Source: Avena insularis
Lineage: Eukaryota > Streptophyta > Magnoliopsida > Poales > Poaceae
Direction: 5' to 3'
DNA: 64,000 nucleotides
Assembly: GCA_023614405.1 (NCBI GenBank)
Contig: CM042697.1
Location: 159,316,149-159,380,148 of the forward strand
Shown: piece by piece, positions 1 through 12,101 of the stretch
Layout of the letters: the number at the start of each line of letters is the position of its first letter
Numbering within the stretch: the stretch's first letter is position 1
Program-made: the position numbers and the translations under genes
Notes under the pieces: generated by a model
What the model was told of the DNA's origin: nothing
What the model saw: the letters and a program-made list of their open reading frames with translations, nothing else
Database searches by the model: none

Positions 1-3000
1 GGGGTCCATCCTCCAGGTACTCCTCTTCATAGTCTGTCCATGGGAATAGCCAGGTACAAAGCCATGAGTACTCTTTAAGTACTCGCAAACTAATACTAAC
101 AAGTGAAGGAGGTTTTTGTAATAGGAAACTAGGCTCGAGGGTTGTTTTGCAAAAAGCCAGATTTACCTCTACTAAGTTCAGAAGCAAAGAATGCTAGTTA
201 AAGTTTTATAACCCTAAGTGGGAACTTGTATTTCATATCACAACCCTGTTGTGGTCAAGTCAAAGTCTCAATTCATTTCACAAGTCATTTTGAAAACATC
301 TGACGGGGGAACAGTATGGCCACTCCAACTGTCCATAACCGCGGACGCGGCTATTCGAATAGTTTGACACTCTGCAGAGATTGTACACGTTCACCACAAC
401 ATTCGATACATCCGTCCGGAACAGGTCCTGAATTCACCATACTCAGTATGCGGATAATCAATCCTTACTTTTCAATTACACGCCCTAGTATAAGCACCTC
501 TCCTGTGAGTTTGGCCTCCCAACCATGACCAACTGTCATCTTGGGTACTGCACAGGTGGACAATCTTCACAAGGTAGCCTCAGCTCAGACCATGGCCGTG
601 AGGGAACTAATACTAAGGTATATATGTTTCCAGTCAAGCCCTACCCAGTTCTCGGGTATTGTGGTTGTACGGTGAAATTGGAATGGTATCGCATTCAGAC
701 AACCATCAGTTTTATAAAGGGCTAAGGCTCATGCCTCAACATTTTCATCACCATAAATCATCTGGTGTGCGGAAACACATGTCCAAAACATTAGTATCAA
801 TAGAATGATCCATCATTCCAAGGTTTTCATAATCATTTTTCCACCAAGTATTCCCATCTAAATTTTATCAGGTTTTATGCTTAGCACTAGCATCTATAAG
901 TGGGGGTAAGTACTAATGAGGGGTGGTAAATAAGTGGAGTTTTAACTAAGTTCAATCTCATGCCTTAGGATGACATAAAGATTATCTAGCTTAGGCCAAA
1001 TTTTATGCTCTTTATGCAACCTTCAATTATCTTTATAGAATCTACAATTCACTTAAGTAAACTCTAAGTAAGTAGCTTTGATAAAGAAATAAAATAGAAA
1101 GCTTGCGAATAAAACTAGGAGGGGGTATCAAGTTGGTATGATCACATATGCTTAAGGCATATAGTTGGCATGGTAACAAGCAAGTATTTGCTTGCATGGG
1201 TATAGTATCTTGCAAGTGTTAGCTTGCACATTCAACTAGTAGTATTAGGCTTGCATCAGTGTCAATATAAGCTTGCTAAATTGCAAGTGTTAGCTTGCAA
1301 GGTTAATAGCTTGCCTTGAGCAGAGCAGTGGTTGAAGTTCTCCTCGGCTTCTTCTTCGTAGTATCCTCCTTCCTCCTCGTATCCTTGGTCGGTACTAGCG
1401 TCTATAAATAAATACGAGGTACACAATCACCAAACAATACTTAACTACTTGCAATCATCACACAAAAGGGGTCCTATAGATGATCTAGCATCATCTCTAA
1501 CATTACAAGATTAAGGCTTGGTTTAATTCCTTTTATTTTTAGAAAAGTAATTTCTACTCATTGAAAAACTACTTAGGATTTAATATTCTCCAAACCAAAC
1601 ATGGGATCATGTTGACACATGTCATCACCACATATTTCAGTACATGGGAATGTGATTTAAAGTGGTGTCACAATTTGATAAGGTTTAGCCTTTTATTTTA
1701 ATTAAATAAAGTGACTAGAAATGCCTATGTGGCATTCTTTTATTACTTGGTCATTATTTCTGTAAGTAAACCTATATATTTTTATATATTCTGAAAGCTA
1801 TGGTTAAATGTGAGTTTTGAGAGGTGGAATCAACTCAAAAGCTATAATGGTTTGAATTTGAAAAATGTTTGAATGCAGAAAAGCTCCTGCCTTGTTATTT
1901 TTACCAAGGATGATCTACATATCCAAATGACTTGAATCCAACGGGCTTGGATTCAGCATTTCCAAACCTTTCTAACAAAATTGGTTTAATTCAATTTGGT
2001 TCACTAAATCGATCTGGGTTGATTTTTGAATCTAGGTGCAGAAGTGTGTTTGAAATAAAATGGAAAAGGTTAATTTCAAATGACTGGGCTGCACGGGAAA
2101 CGATACTGGGCTGGCCTGCTAAGCGCAACGCTTACGCGGGCTGGTTAAGTCGTTATCCCCACGCGTCAGTGAGACGAGGGGGTGCAAAGTGGTATGGGGC
2201 GATGTGAGCCGTGGGATCTTGTTCTAATCTAACGGCTGAGGGTCATCATCGATAGAAACCTAACGCGGTAGGTGGGGGTCGTCGGGGGCTCACTAGGGCT
2301 CAGGTGAGGGTTAGCGAGGCGGGTGAACGACGACGGCGAACCTCCTGGTACCGACAGCTTCTCCTGGGGCGGCTCCAATCGCTGGCTCCCTTCTTCTCCA
2401 GAGGCGGCGGGATCCGGTGAAATTCCGGTGAAGTGCTGCTCGCCTTGCTTTCGGAACGGGGTGGAACGATCAGTGAGGAGAGGGGAGTGAGATGGTGTGC
2501 TCAATTCGGCTGGGGGTGGCCTCTATTTATAGTGGCGAGAGGGGACCAACGGGGCACAAGGTGAGCTCGTCATGGTCGACGACACAGAGGGCTATCGGCG
2601 TGGGCGACGGTAGGAAGGCGGTGCGGTGCTCCCTGGTGATGCTCAACGACGTGGTGGCGAGGCGTGGGGCGGTGCAGTTTGGTCGGAACGCGGCGGTGCT
2701 CTACGCATGCCCGACGGAGGTTTTTAATGCGTACAACGTGTGTGGTCCGCGCGGCGGTGAACGAGCGTGTCTACGGGGTTGCTGGGACGGTGGGGATCAC
2801 GTATGCACGCGGCGAGGGCAGCGCGCGGTCTGTGGGCATCGGTCGAGTGTGGCGCACGGGGGGCACTATCGGCATGGTTGCTTGCGAGCTTGGCATGGTC
2901 CGTGCGTGTGGTCCAGGGGTTGGCAACGTTCGAGCGCTGGAAAGGGAGTGGCGGTGGGGTGTTGGCTTGCTCCCAGACATGTTTGCTAGGCTTGTTTCTT

Positions 3001-3793
3001 CTCCTAGCCTGCTGTCGACATGGGGGTGACAAGGGTGCACTCGGCCTGCTCTCCATTGATGGCATTGCCAAGCTTACAGTGATGCTAGAGGTTTGCAATT
3101 GATCTAGATGATCTACTAAATCCTAGTTGTATCCAGAGAGGGAACAAGTTAGGCAAGAATCACTGCTCACAGTAGTGTTTGGATTTTGTTTGATTTGTAT
3201 CTGCAAGGTGTTTGATGAAATGGCCGCAAGAATTCAAGTTTTGAATTTTGAAAAGGTTTTTGGTGGGTGTGCTAGGTTGGTGTTGGTGAGTCTGCAGATG
3301 CTTGGGTTTTGAAAGTTGAGCTTATTTGAGTGGTTTTTGAAAAAGTGGGATCTTCCCATATGATAAACATTCAGTTTTGAACTGTCATTTAAACTATGCA
3401 TTTAAAAGTTTCTGGATGATCACAAGGTGGGCCTTGATACTTTGTTATGAGTACTATCGAGGGGTGTAAAGATCCAAACAAGTTTCTGTTAAGTTCTGAA
3501 AGTTTGGGGCAGCCAAAGTAGGCATGGGAGTTAAATTGGGAAAAATGACCATTCACTCAATTTGGCTTATTTTGATTTATTTGTCTTTGGGAAAAGTGTG
3601 GGGATTGTTTAGATGATGTTTATTTCACCTAAGAATCATTTTACAAGTAAAGAAACACATAAACAAGGCAATTCAAAATGGAATGGATACACACATGCAT
3701 GCTTTCATATTTTTATTTAGAAAAGTTTTTGTTAACCCTAATTTTGATGATTAGAGTTTGATGATCCAAGTTTAGTATTTTTGGGATGTTACA
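1..3793 (-). mobile_element. Subfamily-A chromovirus LTR, minus strand (left copy)
   Basis: This is the reverse complement of the long LTR at 23448-32579 (minus its nested insert) and of 51939-54630. On the minus strand it starts TGTAACATCCC at 3793. Its 3' end lies left of the window: base 1 aligns with about 52215 of the right-hand copy, so roughly 275 bases are missing. No polypurine tract adjoins 3793; the next bases are Copia coding sequence. This boundary is therefore the outer edge of an insertion (5' LTR or solo LTR) in a Copia element, and CCCCT at 3794-3798 may be one copy of the target duplication. The GC-rich stretch 2230-3080 is the LTR promoter/leader region and holds several long chance ORFs. 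No gene is seen. Confidence 0.85.
2523..2532 (-). promoter_or_regulatory. TATA box of A-type LTR
   Basis: On the minus strand the sequence reads CTATAAATAG. It corresponds to TATAAATA at 24713-24720 in the plus-strand copy of the same LTR, at the edge of the GC-rich promoter block. It is the likely core promoter of the A-type element; activity is unknown. Confidence 0.6.
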
Positions 3794-4724
3794 CCCCTTG
3801 CTAGCGGTCGCTTGTTCCACAGCCCCTGATTCGAGTTACAAATATTATCAACTAAACTGGTATCAAATACCCAGGTGCTACTGCGAGTACTAGTCAAGTA
3901 CACATCAATAACATGTATATCATATATACCTTTATTTGCCTTGTCGGCCTTCTTGTCTGCCAAATACTTGGGGCAGTTGCACTTCCAGTGGCCAGTCCCC
4001 TTGCAATTATATCACTCGGTATCAGACTTAGGGCCAACTCGGGGTTTCTTTTCAGGCACGGCAACTGGCTTGCCGCTCTTCTTTCCCTTCTGTTTACCCT
4101 TCTTGTCTTTCTTGAAACCAGTGGTCTTATTGATCATCAACACTTGATGTTCTTTCTTGATCTCCACTTCTACAGTTTTAAGCATTGACAAAAGCTCGGG
4201 AAGAGACTTCTTCATGCCTTGCATATTATAGTTCATCACAAAGCTCTTATATCTAGGTGGCAGAGATTGTAGAACACGATGGATGCCTAAGTCAATGGGA
4301 ATCATTATTCCCATGGACACAAGCTTATCGGCGTAACCCGACATCTTGACTACATGCTCACTTACGGAGATGTTCTCTTCCATCATGCAGCTAAAGGACT
4401 TTTATGAAGCATTGTAACTCTCTACAATAGCATGGGTTTCGAAAATAATTTTCAACTCACCCACTGTATCAAATGCATTGCTGTTTTCGAAACGCTTTCG
4501 AAGTTCTGGCTCTAGCCCATACAATATGCCGCAATGACATTCTTTTCCTCTTCAGGGGCATCATAAAGTGGTGGGGGGCCTAGCGGCTCTTCTAGCACAT
4601 ATTGATTTTGTGTAGCAGTGAGGAGAATCCTCAAATTCATGGCCCAGTCGGTAAAGTTGCTACCGTTTGTTGCAAGTTTCTCTTTCTCCATGAACACATT
4701 GAAATTAAAAGCAGGTGGTGCCAT
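3794..4724 (-). pseudogene. Copia gag and protease start, broken
   Basis: Minus-strand remnant of a Copia polyprotein. The 70-residue N-terminal piece (4512-4724) begins MAPPAFNFNVF and has the usual Copia gag opening with a conserved W in NFTDWAMNLR. A second piece (4012-4386) carries the rest of the gag core, including LPPRYKSF, and a basic stretch. It ends in TGA exactly where the first cysteine of the zinc knuckle should be; the remaining knuckle residues YNCKGTGHWK follow at about 3965-4011. The protease start shows WVFDTS where the family has a D-T-G type active site. The frame is interrupted between 4386 and 4512 and then cut off by the A-type LTR at 3793, so reverse transcriptase, integrase and 3' LTR lie outside the window or are lost. 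Gag packages the RNA and the protease matures it; this copy is dead. Confidence 0.8.
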
Positions 4725-5764
4725 CTACAACAGAATTTGTAAAGTTTAGACTAAGTTTATGATAGATTGAGTTCAACTAATCCGAATTAAGAATGAACTC
4801 TCACTCAAAAACGACATCCCTCGTGCCTTTTTGGTGATTACATGAACCAAATCCACTACACCAAGTCCGATCATCACGCGAGTCGGTGTAGCTTCAAAGG
4901 CGACCATCAAATGGGCATCATATCTTCCATATGACTCATGCTTAAACTTTTGGTCCGTGTTCCGAGGCCATGTCTGTACATGCTAGGCTTTCCAAGTAAT
5001 AACCTTATTATTCGCGTGTGTAACTGTCTTACACCTGAAATATGATCGTGGATCCAAGAACACCCGATCATCACGTGATGTCTTGGAGCGACAAAACATA
5101 ATCGGTGTATACTTAAGGGAGAACACTTTTTTATCTTGATATCTAAATGAGGGATCATCTTATTATGCGAATAAAATGCCAAACAAGCAATATAAGATGC
5201 AACAAACATCACATGTTAATAAGTGAAATGATATGGTTCTTGCACTTGATTTCCATCATGTACATCGTGGTATGATCACTATCATACCTCTATGTGTAAG
5301 GCCAAGGTCTATGGAACTTACATGTTATGTGTGTTGTAAGAGTATCGACTTATACTTCTACTTACAACATCACCATATCATGACACTAGCCCAGCAACAA
5401 TATAAACTAGACGCCTCTAATTTATCCATTGCAAGTTTTATGTGGCTTAGGGATTTCGAAGATAGAACCGTTCTTACCTATGAACATGAACCACAACGAG
5501 GATAACCAAATTGTTGACAACTCGTTGCAAATTATATATTGACTATAGTAGGAGAGACAGACACCCGCTAGGCACTTATAAAAAACTAGTTGCATGCCGA
5601 GCGTGGAACAGGTCTCATGTGCGAGGACATGTAAAGTTTGTCTGGGCCGCTTCATCCCACTATGCCACCAATATCCAAAGTACAACTAAGAAGGAATAAC
5701 ATGATCATCATCGTCCACATACTCATATATGTACTACCCATGCAAAGCATCTACGCATAGATCC
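4725..5764 (-). other. Copia untranslated leader
   Basis: About 1 kb between primer binding site and gag start, on the minus strand. It has no coherent coding frame in the sense direction. A long leader of this kind is usual for BARE/Angela-type Copia elements. Nothing else is recognised in it. Confidence 0.6.
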
Positions 5765-5778
5765 GGCTCTGATACCAC
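5765..5778 (-). other. Primer binding site (initiator Met tRNA type), Copia
   Basis: On the minus strand this reads GTGGTATCAGAGCC, matching the classic plant retrotransposon primer site complementary to the 3' end of initiator methionine tRNA. It directly abuts the LTR at 5779, which fixes the LTR as the 5' LTR and the element as minus-strand. Confidence 0.85.
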
Positions 5779-7369
5779 TGTAGGGTTTGCAGCATAGAGA
5801 ACAAAAAAATTCCTACAATGGCAACAACTAAGTACCAAGATCTATCTACTAGATACAAGCAACGGGTGGATATAAATCCGTAGAGAGTATACCCTTGATG
5901 ATCGAGAAAGATTAACGAGGTTGAACTCGTGGTTGATGTATACGATCTCTTGCCGATCTCAAGATCAAGAGGAAGTCCTAGCGTCGCAAATCAGCAGCGG
6001 AAGCACAACTCTTACTTGCCAAGTAGCCACCGAGAACATGTATCTTGCTAGTCTGAGACCATGGGGGATAAATACTAGAGGGGGAGAGAGATCCTTCACG
6101 AGGAGGTGTGAGTGAGAAGAGCGGAGGGGGGCTCCTTTTATAGGAGGAGGGGGCACCCAAGGGGGTGGCCGCCGGCCATGGGGGCTGCCCCCTCCCCTCC
6201 TTCATTCTTGTGGGTGGACACTCCACTCACAAAAAGCCCTTTCAATTTTCTCCACTCAAAAACCCACTCAAATTCCCATTAAATTTCCACAAAATTTAAT
6301 GCAAACTCTCATTAAACAAAACTCCCTTTATTTATTCCGAATTTTGTCAATTAGTTTAATGACAAACATTCACATATAACCCCTTTCTAGTATTTCATTT
6401 CAAATGCAAAAACACTTTCTAAAATTTCACCAGAAAACTAGTTTCGGTATCTAGTGAAATAAATTCCTGCACTTGTTATTCTTTTCAGCAAGAAACTTTT
6501 GCTCCAAATGGTGTCGGTGTCTCTTAAGTGTGTCACCCTACGGTTTGCGAATAATGTGGATATTAATCAAGACCCATCTCGGATCAATAATCAGAAGCGG
6601 GACCTGGAGATCCATACTGACTCCCACACATTCAACGATGACTTTCTTGTGACCGTGAGAACCTTTTACGCTAGTATCTTAATCCTTTTGTTTCGCGATA
6701 TATTACATGTCCGAGATTCTATCATCGATATCTCCATACCTAGTTTGATCTCGTTACTAACATGTACTCTTATCTTGATCCCGTGATATAACATTCTAGT
6801 GATCAAATCACTTTCTTGCAAGCTAATTAATGTGATATCACCGAGAGGGCCCAAAGCATATATATCCGTCATCAGGATGAAAAAATTCCACTCTCGATCC
6901 ATGGGCCTCAACATAACACTTTAGTAGTACTAAACCCATCTTTATAATCACCCTGTTACGGTGTGATGTTTGATGTTATCCAGATACTCTTCCAGTGTTA
7001 GTGATTCACATGATCTCATGGTCTAAGGATTAGGATCACTTCGTATGATGTTATAGCAATATAAACTCAATGACTTTGATCGTAATGCTATACTTCGGAT
7101 GAATGTTCATCACACCATTCCAATAATGCTGTGACCTCGTTACTAACAACATCCAATGTCCATGATCAGGAAACCTTGATCATCTTGTTAATCAACGAGC
7201 TAGTTTATGAGAGAGGCATAACTAGGAACTTTCTGTTTGTTTAGTAAACACACATGTATTAACTTTTCTGTATTAATACAATTATAGCATGCAAAATAAA
7301 CATCTATCATATACTTGGTATATACATAATAACCATTTTATTATTGCCTCTCAGGGCATATTCCCTTCA
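5779..7369 (-). mobile_element. BARE/Angela-like Copia 5' LTR
   Basis: A 1591-bp LTR. On the minus strand it starts TGAAGGGAATATGCCC and ends next to the primer binding site with CCTACA. The opening (GAATATGCCC, GAGGCAATAATAAA) is shared with the solo LTR at 45134-47055 and is the hallmark of BARE/Angela-type LTRs in grasses. The outer flank is 7370-7374 (CAAGT); the matching duplication would lie at the missing 3' end. Confidence 0.8.
6134..6144 (-). promoter_or_regulatory. TATA box of Copia LTR
   Basis: On the minus strand the sequence is CCTATAAAAGG inside a GC-rich block. This is the expected core promoter position in BARE/Angela-type LTRs. Confidence 0.65.
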
Positions 7370-7608
7370 CAAGTGGATGGTGCAGGGACCAGACAACTTG
7401 TCGTATGCCGAAGGCTCGTCGTCGCGGCTGCAACGGTGCCACGTTTGCGTGGGTCGCCCGCTGTTGCAGTAGTTACCTTAGCGGTATCCACTGCTGCGGT
7501 TGTCGTCATTGCATCGGTCGGCGTATCCAGCGGCGACCATATCGACTCCGTCGCGATCGTCGTAGACGTGCGATCTTCTCTTGCTGCGGCGCTCGCGCCT
7601 GCGGCCAT
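7370..7608. other. Unassigned GC-rich segment between two LTRs
   Basis: A 239-bp GC-rich stretch lying outside both the Copia LTR (ends 7369) and the Sabrina-like LTR (starts 7609). It is not seen elsewhere in the window. A minus-strand frame is open throughout (Ala/Thr-rich, no recognised domain), as is a plus-strand frame. It could be target DNA, an old gene exon or an older element. I recognise no function. Confidence 0.4.
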
Positions 7609-9016
7609 TGATGTCTACGCACTTCTATTCTTGTAGACAGTTGTTGGGCCTCCAAGTGGAGAGGTTTGTAGTACATCAAGACATTTCCCTTAAGCGGATT
7701 ACCCAAGTTTATCGAACTAAGGGAGGAAGTGGTCAAAGGTATCCTCTCAAGCAACCCTACAATCAAGATACAATAAGTCTCTTGTGTCCCCAACACACCC
7801 AATACACTTGTCAGGTGTATACGTGCACTAGTTCAGCGAATAGATAGTGAAATACAAGTAGTAGCGGTGCCAGAAAAGAGCTTCTGACTTGTTGTTGACG
7901 TGGGAGAGAATAAAGGAAAACTTAAATAAAGATGGAAGCAAGAAAACATGCAACAGATCTAGATGCAAACAGTGTTTCAATGCTTACAAACAAGGCCTTG
8001 GGATCATACTTTCACTAGTGAACACTCTCAATAAATATATTCTCTTCATGATACTACCCTGAACTACTCTCCGGTTGGACACTCTAAACCATGATAGGGC
8101 TATAACAACACTCCTCAAAGTCCTCTTTCCCCATCTAGATAACCCCACACTGTCACCTTGAGCGCTAGATGGTTCCAACAAACACCAAAATTTCATAGAG
8201 ACAACCAACTCAAAATATACTCATGATAAGTATTTATGAACTCTAGCCTAAGTGCCACCACGGCGTGCACGCTGTCACTTTCACACACGTGGAGAGAGTA
8301 GAGATCTATTAAAGCACTTGATTAACAGAGTAGATCTACTTGATTACAAAGCTCATGACCACAATAAGATCACACATAGAGAGAGAGAGATGAACACATA
8401 CCTACCGGTAGAGCCCTTAGCCTCGAGGAAGAACTACTCCCTCCTCATCATGGGAATCAGCAACGATGATGGAGATGGTGGTGGAGATCGATGGAGATGA
8501 CTCCAATGGCACTTCCCCATCCCGACAGGGTGCTGTAACAGAGACTTTATGTCCCCTGAATCTCCCCTTCGATGGCGGTGGTGCTGTGGAACTTTTTGTG
8601 GATTTTTTATGGATGATATGGGGTTTTCTCATCGGGAGATTATTATAGGCGAAGGAGGCATGGTCGATGGAGGCCTAGGGGGCCCACACCCCCTGGTGGC
8701 GCGCCTAGGGTGGGCCCGCGCCACCCTAGGGTGTGGCCACCCTGGTGCCCTACTCCTCTCTGCTTCGATTTTCCGTATCGATCCGAGAAAAATATGAAGT
8801 TTTGCTTTTGTCCCGTCCAATTCCAAAAATATTCAATTTTTAGCTTTTCTGAAACCAAAAACAACAGAAAATAGGCAACTGGCACTATGGCATCTTGTCA
8901 ATAGGTTAGTTCCAGAAAGTGTATAAAAATACCTCAAAGTGTAGAAAAAACATAAGACAAATGATATAAAACAAGCATGGAGCATCAAAAATTATAGATA
9001 CACTTACGACGTATCA
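7609..9016 (-). repeat. 3' LTR of the Athila/Sabrina-like element
   Basis: A 1408-bp LTR. On the minus strand it starts TGATACGTCGTAAGTG and ends CGTAGACATCA. The polypurine tract lies immediately upstream in the sense direction (9017-9031), which makes it the 3' LTR. GCCAT (7604-7608) is the candidate target duplication; its partner is outside the window. Long frames around 8500-8830 are chance ORFs in its GC-rich portion. Confidence 0.75.
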
Positions 9017-9693
9017 AGCATCCCCAAGCTTAACTCCTGCTCGTCCTCGAGTAGGTAAGTGATAAAAAGAATAATTTTCTAGGTGACATGCACCATCAAA
9101 ATTAAGATCAAACCATTTGCATAGCATTGAAAGTTGGGATCAAAGTACTCTAAACATGAGCATGAAATATGAAGTTCTAACAGTAAGACATAGCAACTAT
9201 GCTGCAACATGAAAGGATACAAACAAAGATTCATGAATAACAATGCATTGAAAGACGTTTGTTTGTTTCACATATATAAAAATAACATAGTGGTATTCAG
9301 CTTGTCCCTCATGGATTAGCAAAACATAAATGCATAGGACACCTTCAAAGTTCATAAGTCTGACTAGATACAAATAGTTCAAGAACAAGCAATATCAACA
9401 TTATGAACCAATCAATAAGTTTTGGGACAGTGCACATAGAACTAATAATGGCAACTATGCTCTCTTAATTGGTGCCTAAAGATAGAAGATGGAGACTCAA
9501 CATAAAAGTGTAAGAAACGCCCTTCATAAAAGGGAAGCAGGGATTTCAAGTTTCATAAAGAGCTTCCAAAAATTATGGTACTCGTTAGCTTTCAGCTCTC
9601 ATTGCCCCTATCATAAGCATTTGAAGTGATTAAGGTTAAAGTGAACAAACTATGGAGTATATGCTTGACAAAGTATAAGTTGGCAATCTCATG
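9017..9693 (-). other. 3' non-coding internal region and polypurine tract of Sabrina-like element
   Basis: The tract at 9017-9031 (minus strand AAGCTTGGGGATGCT) primes plus-strand synthesis. The rest is non-coding spacer that continues, after the inserted complex, at 35877. TCATG at 9689-9693 is the left target duplication of element B. No gene is seen. Confidence 0.7.
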
Positions 9694-10393
9694 TGTAACA
9701 TCCCAAAAATATTGATCATGATTATCAAATTCTAATCACTAAAATTAGGGTTAACAAAAACTTTTATTAAATAAAAATCAAATGAATGCATGTGTGTATG
9801 TGATGATTGTATGAATGCATGAATGAACTTGTGTGATTAACCTAAATAGCAAGGAATGGTTTAAAGATGAAAATAACATCACCTAAAACATTTCCAAGTA
9901 GAAACAAATCAAGAGATAATCAAAAACAAAACAAATAAAGAAAATGGTCATTTTTGCCAATCTTGCTCACTAGGCCACTTTGAGTGTTTCTAGTCCAAGA
10001 TTTCAAACAAAAACTTTTCCATTTCTTTTCACCCATTGCAAGGCCAAGTAACAGTGAATCAAAGACCACCTTTCAAACTTGCAGAAACATTTGGCAACTT
10101 GATTCAAATAACATTTCAAAATTGAATCTATAACATATGTGAAGATCACACATTTTCAAAAACCAACCAAACCAGTGCCCCTTGATCAATCCAACTAACC
10201 CAAGACTCCCTAGTATGTGACTAGCAAACCCACCAAGTTTGAATCCAAAATTCAAATTTTAATTTCTTTCGGCCATTTCATCAAACACCTTGTTTGCAGC
10301 AATTTCAACAAACATCAAGCACTATTTGTAGCAGTAATTTTGGCCAACCTTGTCCCCTCTCTAACTCACTCTACACTCTCAGTAGATGATCAA
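9694..10393 (+). repeat. 5' LTR of B, first 700 bp
   Basis: Starts TGTAACATCCCAAAAATATT and runs nearly identical to 12102-12801 with scattered substitutions. It ends in the C-LTR target site ATCAA (10389-10393). The rest of this LTR is deleted. Confidence 0.85.
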
Positions 10394-10537
10394 TGTTGGG
10401 GATATGCTATATGGGTATCCTCATAGCATGTATCCTATCCGGATAACCTGGGTGGCCCACAGTTGGTAGCATGGCCCATGGCCTGCTGGGCGGCCCAGTT
10501 AGATGGATCCAGAAGGGAGGCCCATGCCGGATAAAGG
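10394..10537 (+). mobile_element. Truncated C-family LTR in 5' LTR of B
   Basis: The first 144 bp match 12802-12945. It starts TGTTGGGGATAT and sits at exactly the same LTR position as the full C copy. At about 10537 it is fused directly to pol sequence of B, marking a large deletion. Confidence 0.85.
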
Positions 10538-12041
10538 CCTGCTGGGAACTCCATGATTTTGAAGGAGCAACCAAGTTTACACATTGAGTTGGAAGATTTC
10601 AGAATGGAATTAGTGAGTAAAGGATTTTTGGATAGCATCGAACTTCAACCCACTTTGATCAGTCAGATCAAGGAGGCGCGGAAAGGAAATGGTAGTATCG
10701 ATGGAATCAAACATCGTATCGGTACATGCAAAGTACCCGGATTCACCGAAGATGAAGGAGTGTTGTGGTACAAAGGACGTCTCTGTGTACCAGCAGATTC
10801 AGAGTTGAAAGAAGTTATTTTGAAGGAAGCCCATGATACTCTTTATTCTATCCACCCCGAAGGAATGAAGATGTATCAGGATCTGAAGGAGAAATTTTGG
10901 TGGCATAAGATGAAGAGAGAAATCGGAAGCTATATTGCCAAGTGTGACATATGTCAGAGAGTCAAGGCAGGACATCAAAGACCCGCAGGACTGTTACAAC
11001 CATTGCAGATTCCATAATGGACTTTATCACCGGATTGCCTACTTCTAGTAGGGGAAATGATTCTATTTGGGTCATAGTTGACAGATTATACAAGGTAGCC
11101 CATTTCTTACCAGTCAAGACCACCTACCAGAGTTCGAAACTAGCAGAGTTATACATCGCTAGGATCGTTAGTTTGCACGAAGTTCCCAAGAACATTCTAT
11201 CGGATCGAGGAACTCAGTTTACCTCGAGATTCTGGAAGAAAGTCCAAGAAGGTTTAGGAACCCGACTAGATTTCAGCACATCGTATCACCCTCAGACTAA
11301 TGGACAAATGAATTGAGTAAATCAGATATGGATCTAAATGGGAAGACTGTCTACCGTTCGCAGAATTTTCTTATAATAATAGTTATCAAGATAGTTTGCC
11401 AATGGCCCCATTTGAATTCATGTATGGAAGGAAGTGTCGTACCCCTTTGAACTGGTCGGAAGTAGGAGAGAGTCTGATTTTTGGACCCGACATCCTACGA
11501 GAAGAAGAAGAGAAAGTTCACAAGATCCGTGAGCACCTCAAGACTGCCCAGTCAAGACAGAAGAGGTATGCTGACAAGAGACATCGAGACCTCGCTTTCA
11601 ATATCGGAGATTTTTTGTATCTCAACGTGTCGCCTTTGAAGGGAATGCAGTGTTTCCAGCTCAAAGGAAAGTTAGCCCCCTAGATATATTGGACCTTTCA
11701 AGATTCTGAACTGTCGAGGAGAAGTATCGTATCAATTGGAACTGCCAGAGGAGATGTCAGCCGTGCACAATGTGTTCCATATATCGTTACTTCGCAAATT
11801 CCTTGAAGTCCCGAAGAAGAATGAAGTTTTCAAGAATATTGATCACCGTACCATAGAGATCAACGACGACCTGACATATCCTGAAGTACCCATATGTATT
11901 TCGGAGAAATCTTTCAGAACTAACAGGACCCGAAGCATCATGTTTCTCAAGATTTAGTGGAGCAACCACACTGAAGAGGAAGCTACCTAGGAGCAAGAAG
12001 ATCACATCAAGACTGAGTTTCCCAATCTCTTTAAATCATAG
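10538..12041 (+). pseudogene. Chromovirus integrase remnant (element B)
   Basis: Aligns with 21838-23387 of the central element at roughly 95 percent by eye. The zinc-binding part ([14 protein letters not shown], then CDICQ) is in the first piece, 10553-11017. A deletion of about 22 bp near 11010 shifts the frame. The integrase core ([14 protein letters not shown]) follows to 11316, where a TGA stop replaces the region of the catalytic glutamate. A further deletion of about 34 bp near 11325 removes the segment after it. Later pieces at 11396-11683 and 11736-11957 carry the GKLAP-type tail and a degenerate chromodomain, with stops in between. The integrase would insert cDNA and the chromodomain guides targeting to heterochromatin; this copy cannot function. 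Confidence 0.85.
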
Positions 12042-12101
12042 GTAATCTCTTTTATTCTTATTCAAATCTTGGGACGAGATTTTTTTTAAGGAGGGAAGGT
12101 T
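12042..12101 (+). other. 3' end and polypurine tract of B
   Basis: Contains GGGACGAGATTTTTTTT followed by AAGGAGGGAAGG directly before the LTR at 12102. The same layout occurs at 23420-23447 and 43175-43206, and is shared by these chromovirus-type elements. Confidence 0.75.

Noticed and set aside
2492..3102. Overlapping ORFs of 89-165 residues on both strands
   Set aside because: They sit in the GC-rich promoter part of the A-type LTR, recur in frames of other LTR copies (24143-24624) and resemble no protein. Low stop density in GC-rich DNA explains them.
5765..5778. tRNA-like sequence (also at 17607 and 42668)
   Set aside because: These are short primer binding sites next to LTR ends, not tRNA genes; no cloverleaf follows.
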